A stretch of DNA of 42,323 nucleotides from an uncultured Endozoicomonas sp. (GCF_947495845.1 NZ_CANMAO010000035.1:1-42323), one strand, 5' to 3'. Positions 1 through 8,371 are shown, numbered from the stretch's first letter. The notes: generated by a model not told the origin, from the letters alone. Translations and numbers: made by a program.

Positions 1-1
1 A

Positions 2-514
2 TTGTGCGGGCTGTGTTTTTCTACCTCCTCTGTACATCTTGCAGCTGTGAGGCTTCAGGAAAGAGCGGGAATTGCTGTGCTAAAAGCCCTTTTTGAAAAA
101 CAGTTGAAAAATTCTATCCCTGCTTGCATTAACAACCTGGGAGAAAGTGACGGTCTAGATAATTTCAATATCCTTCCGGGAGAGCGTATGTTTATATCCA
201 TTGCACTCAATGTTGATAAGCGTACATTATCGATACGCAGTCAGCACTGTTCATCCCTGAGGAATTTCCTTCCCAAATTAAGCAGCGAAGGCTATTACTA
301 TCAGCTAACCGGTTTGGTATCCCAAAGTTTGGGAGAGAAAAATGAAAAATTCTGTCTAAAATATTGCATCGGGATGAAAGCTCCCAATGTGACTATTGAA
401 TGTGACAATGCGACATCGAATTTAACAGGCTTAATCTCTGACTTCTTTAATCAACACAAACCACCTGTAAGCGGCATATCAATAACAGTCAGCAGTGAGG
501 CAATGAACCATTAA
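2..514 (+). CDS. Hypothetical protein, C-terminal part
   Basis: The frame is open from the first bases of the window, so this is probably the C-terminal ~170 residues of a longer protein. The first possible in-window start is a TTG at base 2, with no visible ribosome site. The product is soluble-looking, with no membrane segment and several scattered cysteines. I recognise no domain. It ends about 30 bp from the end of the convergent xerC gene, and no obvious hairpin terminator lies between them. It could be a real partial gene or a fast-evolving hypothetical protein; no function can be assigned. Confidence 0.5.
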   Translation: MCGLCFSTSSVHLAAVRLQERAGIAVLKALFEKQLKNSIPACINNLGESDGLDNFNILPGERMFISIALNVDKRTLSIRSQHCSSLRNFLPKLSSEGYYYQLTGLVSQSLGEKNEKFCLKYCIGMKAPNVTIECDNATSNLTGLISDFFNQHKPPVSGISITVSSEAMNH

Positions 515-541
515 TCAAATCTATCGAATTAGTCCATCCGA

Positions 542-1471
542 CTATTTCTTCTTAGCCCTTGGATGCGCCTTATCGTAAACCGCTGCCAAATGTTGAAAAT
601 CCAAATGGGTATAGATCTGGGTAGTTGAGATATCGCTGTGGCCCAACAACTCCTGAACCGCCCGTAAATCACCGCTGGACTCCAGTAAGTGACTGGCAAA
701 GGAGTGCCGGAGCATATGGGGATGAACACTGACCGGCATTCCCGCTTCCCGGGCAAACTGTTGGATTCGATTTTGAATCTGTCGTGTACTGATCCGCTTC
801 CCAGGCTTAGACAGAAAGACCGCTTCACCGCTATCTGCCGTCAATAAAAGAGGGCGACAGGCAAGCCAACGTTCCAGCGCTGCCCGGGCTTTGGAACCAA
901 CAGGCACCACACGTTCTTTACTGCGTTTACCGATTACTCGAACCTGACTAAAGCCGCTGGAAAAGCTATCCAGATTCAAAGCGGTCAACTCTGCAAGCCG
1001 CAGGCCGGAAGAGTAGAAAAGCTCCAGAATCGCCAGATCCCGACATTTTAATGGATCGTTATCTGATTGCCCTGCCAAATCATCCAACAGCTGGCCGACC
1101 TGATCTGCATCCAACGTAATGGGTAATGGTTTGCCCATTTTCGGAGCCCGCAATAATTGTGCAGGATTATTCGCTACTTCACCACGGGATAGCAAAAACT
1201 GATAAAAACGACGAAGTGATGATATCAAACGTTGCAAACTGCGGCTGGAAAGCCCTTCGCCGTGCCAGAGTCCTAACCAGTTTTTCAGCTGTCGCTCCTG
1301 AATCTGTTGCCAGCTTGAAACATCATCCAACACCATTTGCTTCATCACTCGGGTTAAATCCCGCTGATAGGCTGAAATAGTGTGTGGAGAATGTTGTTTT
1401 TCATGGCGCAGATAATTGATGAATGCATCCACCTGCGGCTGGAAGGCACTGCAATCCAAAGGCTCTTTCAT
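542..1471 (-). CDS. xerC: Tyrosine recombinase XerC
   Basis: This is the site-specific recombinase that acts with XerD at dif to resolve chromosome dimers at cell division. With the start at the ATG at 1471 the protein is 309 residues, normal for XerC. A SAM-like N-terminal DNA-binding domain (about residues 10-100) precedes the catalytic domain. The catalytic set is visible: R158 in SSGLRLAEL, K182, the H252-x-x-R255 box (HMLRH), H278 in LLGHSD and the nucleophile Y287 in TQIYTH. A longer open frame runs upstream into the DUF484 gene, but only the 1471 start fits the family and leaves a 10-bp gap after that gene's stop. It is the last gene of the lptM-lysA-dapF-DUF484-xerC operon. Confidence 0.95.
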   Translation of the reverse strand: MKEPLDCSAFQPQVDAFINYLRHEKQHSPHTISAYQRDLTRVMKQMVLDDVSSWQQIQERQLKNWLGLWHGEGLSSRSLQRLISSLRRFYQFLLSRGEVANNPAQLLRAPKMGKPLPITLDADQVGQLLDDLAGQSDNDPLKCRDLAILELFYSSGLRLAELTALNLDSFSSGFSQVRVIGKRSKERVVPVGSKARAALERWLACRPLLLTADSGEAVFLSKPGKRISTRQIQNRIQQFAREAGMPVSVHPHMLRHSFASHLLESSGDLRAVQELLGHSDISTTQIYTHLDFQHLAAVYDKAHPRAKKK

Positions 1472-1481
1472 AAAAGGCAAG

Positions 1482-2186
1482 TCATGAACGCATATGCCGG
1501 GCAAGCACTCTGCTGAGCACATCACCAAGGTAAGAAATAAAAACAGTTCCCATACCTGCTTTGAAGTGTTCTTTGTCACTGCTGCCCAAAGCAAGAATGC
1601 CAAGCTGTGGAGGATCAATCAGGGAGTAATTCAATGGGATGATCGCAACCGAACCCACTTTTTCCGATTGTTCCTGAAAAAGAAAATCCATCTCTGCAGG
1701 CGTCACCTGACCACTCACCGCTTTACCACTGGACAATAACGAACCCAAAGCCATATTGGCGACATCGTTATGCTCAATACGTACGGGTAAACTCATTGGC
1801 TTATCGCTGAACAGCATGAGAGAGTGAAACTCAATGCCAAACTCATGGTTCAGGCTGTCACTGATGGTATCTATCAGTTGTTCAAGGTCTTTACTTTCCA
1901 ACAATGACAACACCAGCAGACGCATCTTTTCAAACAGCTGCTCATTTTCTTTGGCATTTTCTGAGAGCCGATTCAACTGATAACGATAGTCCAGCGCCCG
2001 TTCCCGCAGCAGGGCAACCTGCCGTTCCACCAGCGAGATAGTGTCGCCGCGTTTATGGGGAAGGGTTAACTCCAACAAAAGGTCATCTCGATCAACAAAG
2101 AAGTCAGGATGCGCCTGTAAATAGTCGGCGACCTGTCTGGCCGTTAAGGCTTGCGTTTCCCTTGCTTCCACAATCTCTTCTGTCAT
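1482..2186 (-). CDS. DUF484 family protein (YigA-like)
   Basis: A 234-residue cytoplasmic protein of the DUF484 family. The N-terminal part carries the family signature (VADYLQAHPDFF, then a DLLLELTLPH stretch). A helical, probably coiled-coil segment with many charged residues follows (about 50-95). The C-terminal half (about 95-230) resembles a GAF-like fold. The family's biochemical role is not known. Its conserved position between dapF and xerC, as here (27 bp after dapF, 10 bp before xerC), is the main contextual clue and indicates cotranscription. The ATG start at 2186 agrees with the family length. Confidence 0.88.
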   Translation of the reverse strand: MTEEIVEARETQALTARQVADYLQAHPDFFVDRDDLLLELTLPHKRGDTISLVERQVALLRERALDYRYQLNRLSENAKENEQLFEKMRLLVLSLLESKDLEQLIDTISDSLNHEFGIEFHSLMLFSDKPMSLPVRIEHNDVANMALGSLLSSGKAVSGQVTPAEMDFLFQEQSEKVGSVAIIPLNYSLIDPPQLGILALGSSDKEHFKAGMGTVFISYLGDVLSRVLARHMRS

Positions 2187-2213
2187 CGTTTCAAGCCTTT
2201 TGGTTTCAAGCTT

Positions 2214-3044
2214 TTATAACCGGGTATACCCTTCGTACACTCGGGTTGCCGGACCAGTCATCATAACCGGACTGCTCTCCCCCGCCCAGTAGATGGACAG
2301 CGACCCACCGGGCAAATTCACTTTCACATGAGCATCCAGAAGCCCACGTAATCGCCCCGCAACCACCGCTGCACAGGCGCCGGTACCACAAGCCATGGTT
2401 TCACCAACGCCTCGTTCAAACACTCGCAGGTTAATTTCTTCCCGGCTGACAATCTGCATAAAGCCCGCGTTGCATTTTCTCGGGAAGTCCGGGTGCGCTT
2501 CAATTAATGGCCCCCATTTTTCTACCGGTGCGGTTTGGGTGTCATCAACCACATAAACGCAATGGGGATTCCCCATAGAAACGGCAGACATTTCAATAAT
2601 GTCATCATCAACTTCCATCAGGTAAGTCTCCTCACGTTCATCGGCAGTATAGGGAATCTGCTCCGGCTCCAGCCGTGGCAAGCCCATATCCACCGTGACG
2701 TCGCCGTTATCTTCGATAGTCAGCTCAATGTTGCCACCGGCGGTCTGCACGCGAATGAGGTCCCGACCAATCAGCCTTTTATCACGCACAAACTTGGCAA
2801 AGCAGCGGGCACCATTGCCGCACTGCTCTACTTCACTGCCATCGGCATTGAAAATCCGATAGCGAAAATCCATATCCGGATTCGTTGGCGGCTCCACCAG
2901 CAACAGTTGATCAAACCCCACGCCAAAACGACGATCAGCCAGACGGCGTATTTTCTCAGGCGGCAGGCGAACATTCTGGGCGACCATATCGATCACCATA
3001 AAATCGTTGCCCAGACCGTGCATTTTCGTAAAGTGGAGCAGCAT
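2214..3044 (-). CDS. dapF: Diaminopimelate epimerase
   Basis: Converts LL- to meso-diaminopimelate, the substrate for both lysine (through LysA) and peptidoglycan synthesis. At 276 residues it is full length. The N-terminus has the family signature [13 protein letters not shown]. The two catalytic cysteines are C75 in EQCGNGARC and C219 in [10 protein letters not shown], on the two symmetrical halves. SMGNPHCV (about 156-163) and the late LPGG motif are also present. It lies about 200 bp downstream of lysA in the same direction, so the two successive enzymes of the pathway are clustered. The intervening gap holds a REP pair and a second repeat, which may lower dapF expression relative to lysA. 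Confidence 0.96.
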   Translation of the reverse strand: MLLHFTKMHGLGNDFMVIDMVAQNVRLPPEKIRRLADRRFGVGFDQLLLVEPPTNPDMDFRYRIFNADGSEVEQCGNGARCFAKFVRDKRLIGRDLIRVQTAGGNIELTIEDNGDVTVDMGLPRLEPEQIPYTADEREETYLMEVDDDIIEMSAVSMGNPHCVYVVDDTQTAPVEKWGPLIEAHPDFPRKCNAGFMQIVSREEINLRVFERGVGETMACGTGACAAVVAGRLRGLLDAHVKVNLPGGSLSIYWAGESSPVMMTGPATRVYEGYTRL

Positions 3045-3090
3045 ATCAACCGTTCATTTTATCTTATGGATAACGTTTTTATGTTATCCG

Positions 3091-3166
3091 GTAGGTCGGT
3101 AATTCTGAAAGAATGGCCGACTCTGTTGTTAGATTGTCGGCAATTCTTTCAGAATTACCGACCTAC
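3091..3166. repeat. Inverted REP pair (BIME-like), GTAG type
   Basis: GTAG at 3091-3094 is followed by an imperfect hairpin with arms GTCGG and CCGAC (3095-3121). A second, inverted hairpin at 3136-3162 ends in CTAC at 3163-3166. This head-to-head layout with a terminal GTAG tetranucleotide is that of REP/BIME elements mobilised by TnpA-REP (RAYT) transposases. Related copies lie at 8340, 11942 and 15414. This one separates lysA from dapF. Confidence 0.75.
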
Positions 3167-3180
3167 GATCTTATTAGTGT

Positions 3181-3242
3181 CGTTTTCCGTGAAAAGAGTT
3201 TTGCCGGGCTTTTACGGTTAACGGACAACGGCAAACGGAATA
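3181..3242. repeat. CCGTT/AACGG inverted repeat
   Basis: A left arm containing TTTTCCGT (from about 3182) faces a right arm built of several AACGG units (GGTTAACGGACAACGGC and onward). The same word pattern recurs between secB and trmL at 11274-11337, so it looks like a second dispersed palindromic repeat family. In the RNA it would fold into an imperfect hairpin between lysA and dapF. Confidence 0.45.
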
Positions 3243-3248
3243 CGTTGT

Positions 3249-4541
3249 TCAAGCTTCCGGCAAAAGACGCTCTGAAGCAAACTGCTCTTCAATGGTCTCT
3301 CGCTGACGAACCACATAAGCCTGATCACCATCCACCATAATCTCGGCAGCCCGGTTCCGGGAGTTGTAATTGGAACTCATCACAAAACCATAGGCACCGG
3401 CAGAATACACCGCCAGCAAATCACCTTCGAGTACGGAGAGCGGGCGATCTTTACCAAGAAAATCACCACTTTCGCAGACAGGGCCAACCACATCGTATTG
3501 ATGGTTTTCTACGTCAGGTCGCTCAATCGTATTCACAATGGTGTGCCACGCGCTGTAGATAGATGGGCGGAGAAGATCGTTCATCGCGGCATCCACAATG
3601 GCAAACTTTTTCTCAGCGGCCGGTTTAATCAGCTCAACGCGAGTTAGCATAATGCCAGCCTGGGCGGCGATGGATCGGCCCGGCTCAACCATCAGCGTTA
3701 AATCGCCATAGCCTCGTTGCACCAAGTGCTCTTTCACCGTCACCAGATAATCCGATGGGGAAGGAATGGTTTCATCCTGGTACTGAATGCCCAACCCGCC
3801 GCCAATATCCAAATGCTTCAGCGTGATGCCTTTGGTTTTCAGTTTGTCCATCAACATCAACAAACGATCCAGCGCATCAATAAACGGTTCGGTGGTCGTC
3901 AGCTGAGAACCGATATGGCAATCCACACCGACAATCTCAATATGACTCAGCTCTGCCGCACGGGCATACACATCTGGCGCCCGATCAATATCAATACCAA
4001 ACTTATTGTCTTTCAAACCGGTGGAGATGTAAGGGTGCGTCTGGGCATCCACATCCGGGTTCACCCGCAGGGAGATACGAGCCACTTTGTTCATGCTCAG
4101 GGCTTCTTCCTGAATACGCTCAAGCTCCTGCTCCGATTCAATATTGAAACAGTGAACACCCACCTCAAGCGCACGGCGAATCTCATGACGCTGCTTAGCG
4201 ACGCCGGAAAAGACCACTTTCCCAGCATCACCGCCGGCAGCAATCACTCGTTCCAGCTCACCAACAGAAACAATATCAAAACCGGCACCCTGCCTTGCCA
4301 GCACATTTAGCACTGCAAGGTTACTGTTGGCTTTGACGGCAAAACAAATCAGATGCGGCCAATCCGCCATGGCCTGATGATACGCTTGAAAATTGGTTTC
4401 CAGCGCTCTGCGGGAATAGACAAACAACGGCGTGCCAAACTGCTCCGCCAGCTGTTTCACCGGCAGCTTTTCAGCATACAGCTCATTATGATGCTTATTA
4501 TTACTGCTTTCTGTCGATGACTGAAAAGTGAACCACTCCAT
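3249..4541 (-). CDS. lysA: Diaminopimelate decarboxylase
   Basis: A PLP enzyme that decarboxylates meso-diaminopimelate to L-lysine, the last step of the pathway. It has 430 residues and the fold-type III alanine-racemase-like barrel. The PLP lysine is K70 in FAVKANSN. H209 sits in DCHIGSQ, the phosphate-binding GGGLGI is at about 247-252, EPGRS is at about 286-290, and the C-terminal active-site CESGD starts at C356. The ATG at 4541 gives an N-terminal extension of about 20 residues before the conserved core, within family variation. It is preceded by lptM (34-bp gap) and followed by dapF, the gene order typical of Pseudomonas-like gammaproteobacteria. Confidence 0.96.
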   Translation of the reverse strand: MEWFTFQSSTESSNNKHHNELYAEKLPVKQLAEQFGTPLFVYSRRALETNFQAYHQAMADWPHLICFAVKANSNLAVLNVLARQGAGFDIVSVGELERVIAAGGDAGKVVFSGVAKQRHEIRRALEVGVHCFNIESEQELERIQEEALSMNKVARISLRVNPDVDAQTHPYISTGLKDNKFGIDIDRAPDVYARAAELSHIEIVGVDCHIGSQLTTTEPFIDALDRLLMLMDKLKTKGITLKHLDIGGGLGIQYQDETIPSPSDYLVTVKEHLVQRGYGDLTLMVEPGRSIAAQAGIMLTRVELIKPAAEKKFAIVDAAMNDLLRPSIYSAWHTIVNTIERPDVENHQYDVVGPVCESGDFLGKDRPLSVLEGDLLAVYSAGAYGFVMSSNYNSRNRAAEIMVDGDQAYVVRQRETIEEQFASERLLPEA

Positions 4542-4574
4542 AAGGTATCTATTCCCCGTGATTATTATAAAAGT

Positions 4575-4700
4575 TTACCCGGGAAGCTGAACGGCAGCTT
4601 CGCTGGTTGCCTGAGATGTTTTCGGCAGGTAGAGATCTCCTTTCTGTCCACAACCGGCCAGAAATAGAACCATAAAGGTAGCAGCAGCAAACAATCTCAT
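4575..4700 (-). CDS. lptM: LptM (YifL) lipoprotein
   Basis: A 41-residue lipoprotein. The ATG at 4700 opens a short signal peptide ending in the lipobox LAGC (C17). The family's diagnostic CGQKGDLYLP follows directly. In E. coli LptM (YifL) is an outer-membrane lipoprotein that helps the LptDE lipopolysaccharide translocon mature, so the same role is inferred. It is shorter than the ~67-residue E. coli protein because the tail is reduced. An upstream in-frame extension exists but lacks a signal peptide and is not used here. It is the first gene of the lysA operon; the yifL-lysA-dapF and divergent cyaY order supports the call. Confidence 0.88.
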   Translation of the reverse strand: MRLFAAATFMVLFLAGCGQKGDLYLPKTSQATSEAAVQLPG

Positions 4701-4730
4701 CACACAGTCCTTTCCATATGAATAGCAAGC

Positions 4731-4747
4731 GGACAGTATAACTGTCC
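4731..4747. promoter_or_regulatory. 17-bp palindrome over the probable lptM-lysA promoter
   Basis: GGACAGTATAACTGTCC is a perfect dyad (7-bp arms, 3-bp centre) 31 bp upstream of lptM. On the minus strand it contains a good -10 hexamer, TATACT (4735-4740), so it could be an operator or a hairpin at the transcript start. The regulator is unknown. It is not a LexA box, because the half-site order is reversed. Confidence 0.35.
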
Positions 4748-4862
4748 TGCCCATCATGCCTCTAGTTCTAAATGCTATCCGCGGCACCTGTCTCAGGTTA
4801 AAATCGACCCTGTTCTTACACATTTTTGCCATTTAGTTGCTATTTACTGCTGGAATCATCCG

Positions 4863-5198
4863 ATGAACGAAAGCCAATACACCGAACTGCTGGACGGCCT
4901 GATGCTGGCCATTGAAGACGCCATCGATGATTCCGGGCTGGACATCGATTATGAAAACTCCGCAGGCATCATGACGCTAACCTGCCCGGATAACAGCAAA
5001 ATCATTCTCAGTCGCCAAACACCACTGTTGCAACTTTGGATGGCAGCACGCAGCGGTGGCTTCCATTTTGACTACCACGTTGAAGAAGGTGCAGAACAAG
5101 GTGATTGGTTGCTGGATGGCAAAGGCGAATCATTTTTGGTGATGCTCAACCGTTGCCTGAGCGAACAATCTGGTGAGCCAGTCAACTTAACCCTTTAA
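4863..5198 (+). CDS. cyaY: Frataxin-like protein CyaY
   Basis: The bacterial frataxin, which modulates IscS activity and iron delivery in Fe-S cluster assembly in the cytoplasm. At 111 residues it has the normal length. The first helix is acidic, as in the family (E/D-rich stretch about residues 9-30, with EDAIDDSGLDIDYE), forming the iron-binding ridge. The beta sheet follows with TPLLQLWMAARSGGFHFDY, the hallmark central motif containing the conserved Trp, and then a C-terminal helix. It diverges from lptM-lysA across about 160 bp, as in Pseudomonas and E. coli relatives. Confidence 0.94.
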   Translation: MNESQYTELLDGLMLAIEDAIDDSGLDIDYENSAGIMTLTCPDNSKIILSRQTPLLQLWMAARSGGFHFDYHVEEGAEQGDWLLDGKGESFLVMLNRCLSEQSGEPVNLTL

Positions 5199-5380
5199 AT
5201 TCTTTGCTAAAAACACGGCAGACATAATTCAATCTTCTATACTCCAGTCCTGCTGTAGCACTTAATGTTGCAGCGATGGGCTCTGTCAACGTGATAACAA
5301 TAATACCTAACCCACGTCTGTTATCTCTCTTTCACTACTACTAATAACAACTCTTGCAGCGTCATGGGGTCACCACCGAT

Positions 5381-5854
5381 ATGAGCAACCTGCATCAAAC
5401 GGACTTTTATCAATGGACCCGGGAACAGGTCGAACTGCTTCGGCGTAACCAGTTTCGCCGGCTTGATCTACAAAATCTGATCGAGGCTGTAGACGACCTT
5501 GGTCGTGGACAACTGGAGCAGTTGGAATGCCATCTCACCCGAATACTGGTGCTGTTGCTGAAATGGCAGATACGCGCCTTTCGGGAAGATTTACGCACTA
5601 TGCACCGCTGGTACCAAAGCTGGTTTATGGTGATTGAGTATGGGTTAAAAAAGGAGCGGACAGCAATTAGCCAGTTGCTAATGAAAAATCCAAGTCTGTT
5701 TAAATTGCTGGAAGAGTCGGTTCTGGAGTGCTATCCCATTGCCTGTCAGGATGCTTCCAAGGAGTTGGAAATTCCTGAGGAAGAGTTCCCGGATACAAAT
5801 CCGTGGTCGTTGGAACAGATTATTCGTGATGATTTTCCGGGTAAGGGGGAATAA
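5381..5854 (+). CDS. DUF29 family protein
   Basis: A 157-residue member of the DUF29 family, all-helical cytoplasmic proteins of unknown role common in gammaproteobacteria and cyanobacteria. The signature is clear: DFYQWTREQVELLR near the N-terminus, LDLQNLIEAVDDLGR, then HLTRILVLLLKWQ and the YGLKKE helix. I start it at the ATG at 5381; a TTG 27 bp upstream would add nine residues that the family does not have. It stands alone and ends at a bidirectional terminator shared with the convergent porin gene. Confidence 0.85.
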   Translation: MSNLHQTDFYQWTREQVELLRRNQFRRLDLQNLIEAVDDLGRGQLEQLECHLTRILVLLLKWQIRAFREDLRTMHRWYQSWFMVIEYGLKKERTAISQLLMKNPSLFKLLEESVLECYPIACQDASKELEIPEEEFPDTNPWSLEQIIRDDFPGKGE

Positions 5855-5861
5855 TAAAAAA

Positions 5862-5887
5862 ACGGATAGCTTTCGCTGTCCGTTTTT
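5862..5887. terminator. Bidirectional intrinsic terminator (DUF29 / porin)
   Basis: A 9-bp stem (ACGGATAGC against GCTGTCCGT, one G-T pair) with a TTTC loop is flanked by A-runs on the left and T-runs on the right. It therefore works for both the rightward DUF29 gene and the leftward porin gene. Confidence 0.85.
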
Positions 5888-5919
5888 AGGTATAGATGTT
5901 CTGGAGTTAGAACAGTCTA

Positions 5920-6897
5920 TTAGAAGGTGTAGCCAGCTTTCAGGAATACGCGAGTTTCGTCTTCCTGAGTGTTTTTAATTTCAACTTCTGGCATATTGTA
6001 GGCAACGTCCACACCAACAAAGGTGTTGCTGCTCATTTGTAAGAAGCCCGCTACGTTGATTTGCTTGTAAGACTTTTCTTTGTTGTCATGATCAAGTTCA
6101 CCGTAACCAGTAGACAAAGTCAGAGTGTTGAAAGTGCTGGCAGCAGAAATATAGTAACCATCTTGCTCTTCAGATTTATTTGGAGCAATGAAGTCTTCTG
6201 CCTTCCAAACGTTTGCACCCAACTGAACAGCACCCAGATCGATGTTACCAGATACCGTGGTAACGGAGTCTTTTTCACCTTTGATCATGGCAGTTTCAGT
6301 TGCAGACTCTTTCTCTTCGTAACCGGCGTATACATTAAACATATCGCCTTCGAAGCCAACATAGCCGTTGTAACCTTTACGCTTCAGCTCGTTTTTCTTT
6401 TTATCTTCGTCAGTTTCGAAGTAAGAAACACCGTAAGCAAAGCCAGAAACACCACCTTGGAACTTAACAACGTCAAACTGGTCAGAAGCATCTGGAGCGC
6501 TCATGCCGAATTCGTATGTCATGTCGCCAGCACCGTCAACTGCGTCAAGTGCCGTATCGTTTTCCAGACCATAAGACAGAGTACCGAAGCCGAAATCGTA
6601 ACCAATCCATGCTTTGTCCAGGTCGGATACTACGTCTTCGTCCATACCTGCGCCGTACTCGGCTTTGATATCAACTTCTACGTAACCTACGATACCACCG
6701 TTTTTGTAGCTGGTTTCCAGCTGCAGAACAGTTGCGCCGTCAGTTTTGAATTTTTGATCAGCATTGTCGTTGTAATACCCACCAACAGTCGCTTCACCAC
6801 CAATGGTGAACTGATCAGCCGACAGTGGTTTGATTTCAGCCATTGCCTGGCCAGCGAATACGGAAGCGACTACCGCTGCGAGAATTGTCTTCTGCAT
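5920..6897 (-). CDS. General porin, outer membrane
   Basis: A 325-residue Gram-negative trimeric-type porin. A signal peptide of 22 residues ends in AMA before EIKPLSADQF. The mature part consists of alternating amphipathic strands rich in Tyr/Gly, and the last residue is Phe (KAGYTF), the recognition signal for the BAM complex. Acidic loops are numerous. The start at 6897 is supported by an AGGAG ribosome site and the signal peptide; a longer upstream frame lacks both. It probably carries small hydrophilic solutes; specificity cannot be read. FNR-like and CRP-like sites lie about 370 and 445 bp upstream, suggesting control by oxygen and carbon source, with a long untranslated leader. Confidence 0.9.
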   Translation of the reverse strand: MQKTILAAVVASVFAGQAMAEIKPLSADQFTIGGEATVGGYYNDNADQKFKTDGATVLQLETSYKNGGIVGYVEVDIKAEYGAGMDEDVVSDLDKAWIGYDFGFGTLSYGLENDTALDAVDGAGDMTYEFGMSAPDASDQFDVVKFQGGVSGFAYGVSYFETDEDKKKNELKRKGYNGYVGFEGDMFNVYAGYEEKESATETAMIKGEKDSVTTVSGNIDLGAVQLGANVWKAEDFIAPNKSEEQDGYYISAASTFNTLTLSTGYGELDHDNKEKSYKQINVAGFLQMSSNTFVGVDVAYNMPEVEIKNTQEDETRVFLKAGYTF

Positions 6898-7265
6898 GTC
6901 TCTACTCCTGAACATTTTGTGTGATGTGTTGTGTTTAGTGCGTTGTCTTTCTTCTTGTGCATGGATTGCGGTGAATGGCAATCACGATGCGGACAACTTG
7001 TTGGCTTCGATTATTCAAGAGTATTTGCACTGCGGTCACATCACTAAAACAGATTTGTGTATTCGCTTTTTAGATACAGCGAGATAACCAATGTCTTCTT
7101 ATTTACTGCTATTTTTTACTCAAAACCAGAAAAAACCTTACAAAATAAGCAGAATAACGCCTTTATAGCGCCATAACGCAAAGAAATGAACGATCAGCGC
7201 AAATACGTGTTTACCGCAACAAACAAACTCAAACAGTTTCTACCAAGAATGAATCTTTCATTCTT

Positions 7266-7279
7266 TTGACGCACATCAA
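7266..7279 (-). promoter_or_regulatory. FNR/Anr-like box upstream of the porin
   Basis: TTGACGCACATCAA matches the FNR/Anr consensus (TTGAT-N4-ATCAA) with one mismatch. About 33 bp downstream on the minus strand (7237-7242) is a weak -10-like TAGAAA, the spacing of a class II activated promoter, which would put the start near 7230. This is pattern matching only. Confidence 0.4.
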
Positions 7280-7341
7280 AATTTGCGTATCTTGTTATTG
7301 CATTATTGCCGAAGCCCTTTTAGCGCAACGCTAACAAGCTT

Positions 7342-7357
7342 TGTGAATCTATTCACA
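7342..7357. promoter_or_regulatory. CRP/Vfr-like site
   Basis: TGTGAATCTATTCACA is a perfect match to the CRP core consensus TGTGA-N6-TCACA. It lies upstream of the porin promoter region and of no other promoter that I can see, so the porin is the likely target. Confidence 0.5.
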
Positions 7358-7385
7358 TATAAGTAGCTAACCACCTGAAATCATA

Positions 7386-7496
7386 TTTTCTGACTTATTG
7401 ATCAGGCTCTCTGACTGCGTTGCAACTCTGGTCACATAGCTCGCTATGCTCCCGCCGTTGCGCCTTGCAGAAAACCTGGTCAATAAGCCAGAAATA
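7386..7496. repeat. Long imperfect palindrome (MITE-like)
   Basis: A 111-bp near-palindrome centred at 7441/7442. The outer arms are CTGRCTTATTGAYCAGG at both ends (7390-7406 and the complement at 7475-7491). The inner core is CATAGC-TC-GCTATG. The arms also agree at GCGTTGCAA versus its complement. It contains no convincing gene. It sits in the gap between porin promoter and tenA, and could be a non-autonomous mobile palindrome or a strong RNA hairpin. Confidence 0.5.
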
Positions 7497-7594
7497 TTCG
7501 ATTCCAAATGGCCAACTACTTACTGTGAACTCGTCGTATAAGAAATCCCTCATTTCCGTCTTTTACAGAAATGAGGCACAGGCAGTGGGAGAAA

Positions 7595-8293
7595 TCAGAA
7601 AGAACAATCCAACCCCATCTGCCAGAATCCGATTTCCAGCCGGGTTGCTTCACGGAAGATTTGAGCCAGTGAATCCATACGACCAGGGTTGTATCGAGTG
7701 GTTGCCAGCTGATCCAGCTTTTCGATCTGGGCTTTAGCGCCTTCTTGAAACTCTTCGCCGCCGTAGGTTTCGATCCACTTCCAATAAGGGTTGCCTTCGC
7801 GGAGGGTGTTGGGATCATTTTTCAGGCGGAAGCCAATTTCTGCGTAACCCACAGCACAAGGGGACAACGCCATATAAAGATCAAGAATATCCCCTGCCAT
7901 ACCTCGTTCCAGCACATAACGGGTGTAGGCCATATTAGAGCGCGCTTCTGGAAGACTGATGACGTCTTGTTCAGATAAACCCCATTCACGGCAATAGTCC
8001 AGATGAAGTGTCATTTCACTAAGAATGCCATCGACGGATTTGGAAGCGAAGCGCATCTCTTCCAGATTATCCGCCTTATAAACCGCAAGGGAATACGCTC
8101 TGGCAAAGTGAATCAAGAACAGATAATCCTGCTGCAGATAGTGACGAAAACACGTTTCAGGCAACGTGCCATCCGCCAGCCCTTGAACAAACGGGTGATG
8201 GGTGTAATCGTGCCAGTCTTGCTGGCAAGTGGCTTTCATTTGCCCATAAAGCGTATCGGCTTCGGCAAAAAGAGGAGTGTTTGCGCTCATCAC
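7595..8293 (-). CDS. tenA: TenA-family aminopyrimidine aminohydrolase
   Basis: A 232-residue all-helical protein of the TenA/THI-4 family. In thiamine salvage these enzymes hydrolyse 4-amino-5-aminomethyl-2-methylpyrimidine (and thiamine) to the hydroxymethylpyrimidine used by ThiD. The catalytic cysteine is present as C146 in LSPCAVGYAEIG, and the late glutamate as E220 in TRLEIGFW. Other family marks are QQDYLFL (about 54-60) and the helix around EMTLH. It is therefore the Cys-dependent TenA type. The gene stands alone between the porin region and gpmI. No TPP riboswitch is visible in the 85 bp upstream, which instead hold a REP hairpin. Confidence 0.88.
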   Translation of the reverse strand: MMSANTPLFAEADTLYGQMKATCQQDWHDYTHHPFVQGLADGTLPETCFRHYLQQDYLFLIHFARAYSLAVYKADNLEEMRFASKSVDGILSEMTLHLDYCREWGLSEQDVISLPEARSNMAYTRYVLERGMAGDILDLYMALSPCAVGYAEIGFRLKNDPNTLREGNPYWKWIETYGGEEFQEGAKAQIEKLDQLATTRYNPGRMDSLAQIFREATRLEIGFWQMGLDCSF

Positions 8294-8339
8294 AGAATGT
8301 CCGGAACGGTTGGTGAGCGCATATCATACAGAGGAAGGC

Positions 8340-8371
8340 GTAGGTCGGTAACCCGAAGGGTTGCCGACCTA
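8340..8371. repeat. Single REP hairpin, GTAG type
   Basis: GTAG (8340-8343) is followed by a nearly perfect hairpin with arms GTCGGTAACCC and GGGTTGCCGAC (8344-8368). It begins a few bases after the gpmI stop codon, so it could protect the gpmI 3' end or reduce readthrough into tenA. Confidence 0.7.

Noticed and set aside
2535-3221. Open frame antisense to dapF
   Set aside because: Fully explained by the complement of dapF, which has all catalytic motifs.
4731-4747. LexA (SOS) box before lptM
   Set aside because: The dyad has ACAGT outside and ACTGT inside, the opposite order to CTGT-N8-ACAG.
6061-6924. Long open frame antisense to the porin (287 codons)
   Set aside because: It mirrors the porin codons; its sequence is Val/Phe/Thr-rich without domain, signal or ribosome site. 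A shadow of the real gene.
7420-7737. Open frame running from the palindrome into the tenA 3' end
   Set aside because: Overlaps the palindrome and tenA, with no recognisable protein pattern.
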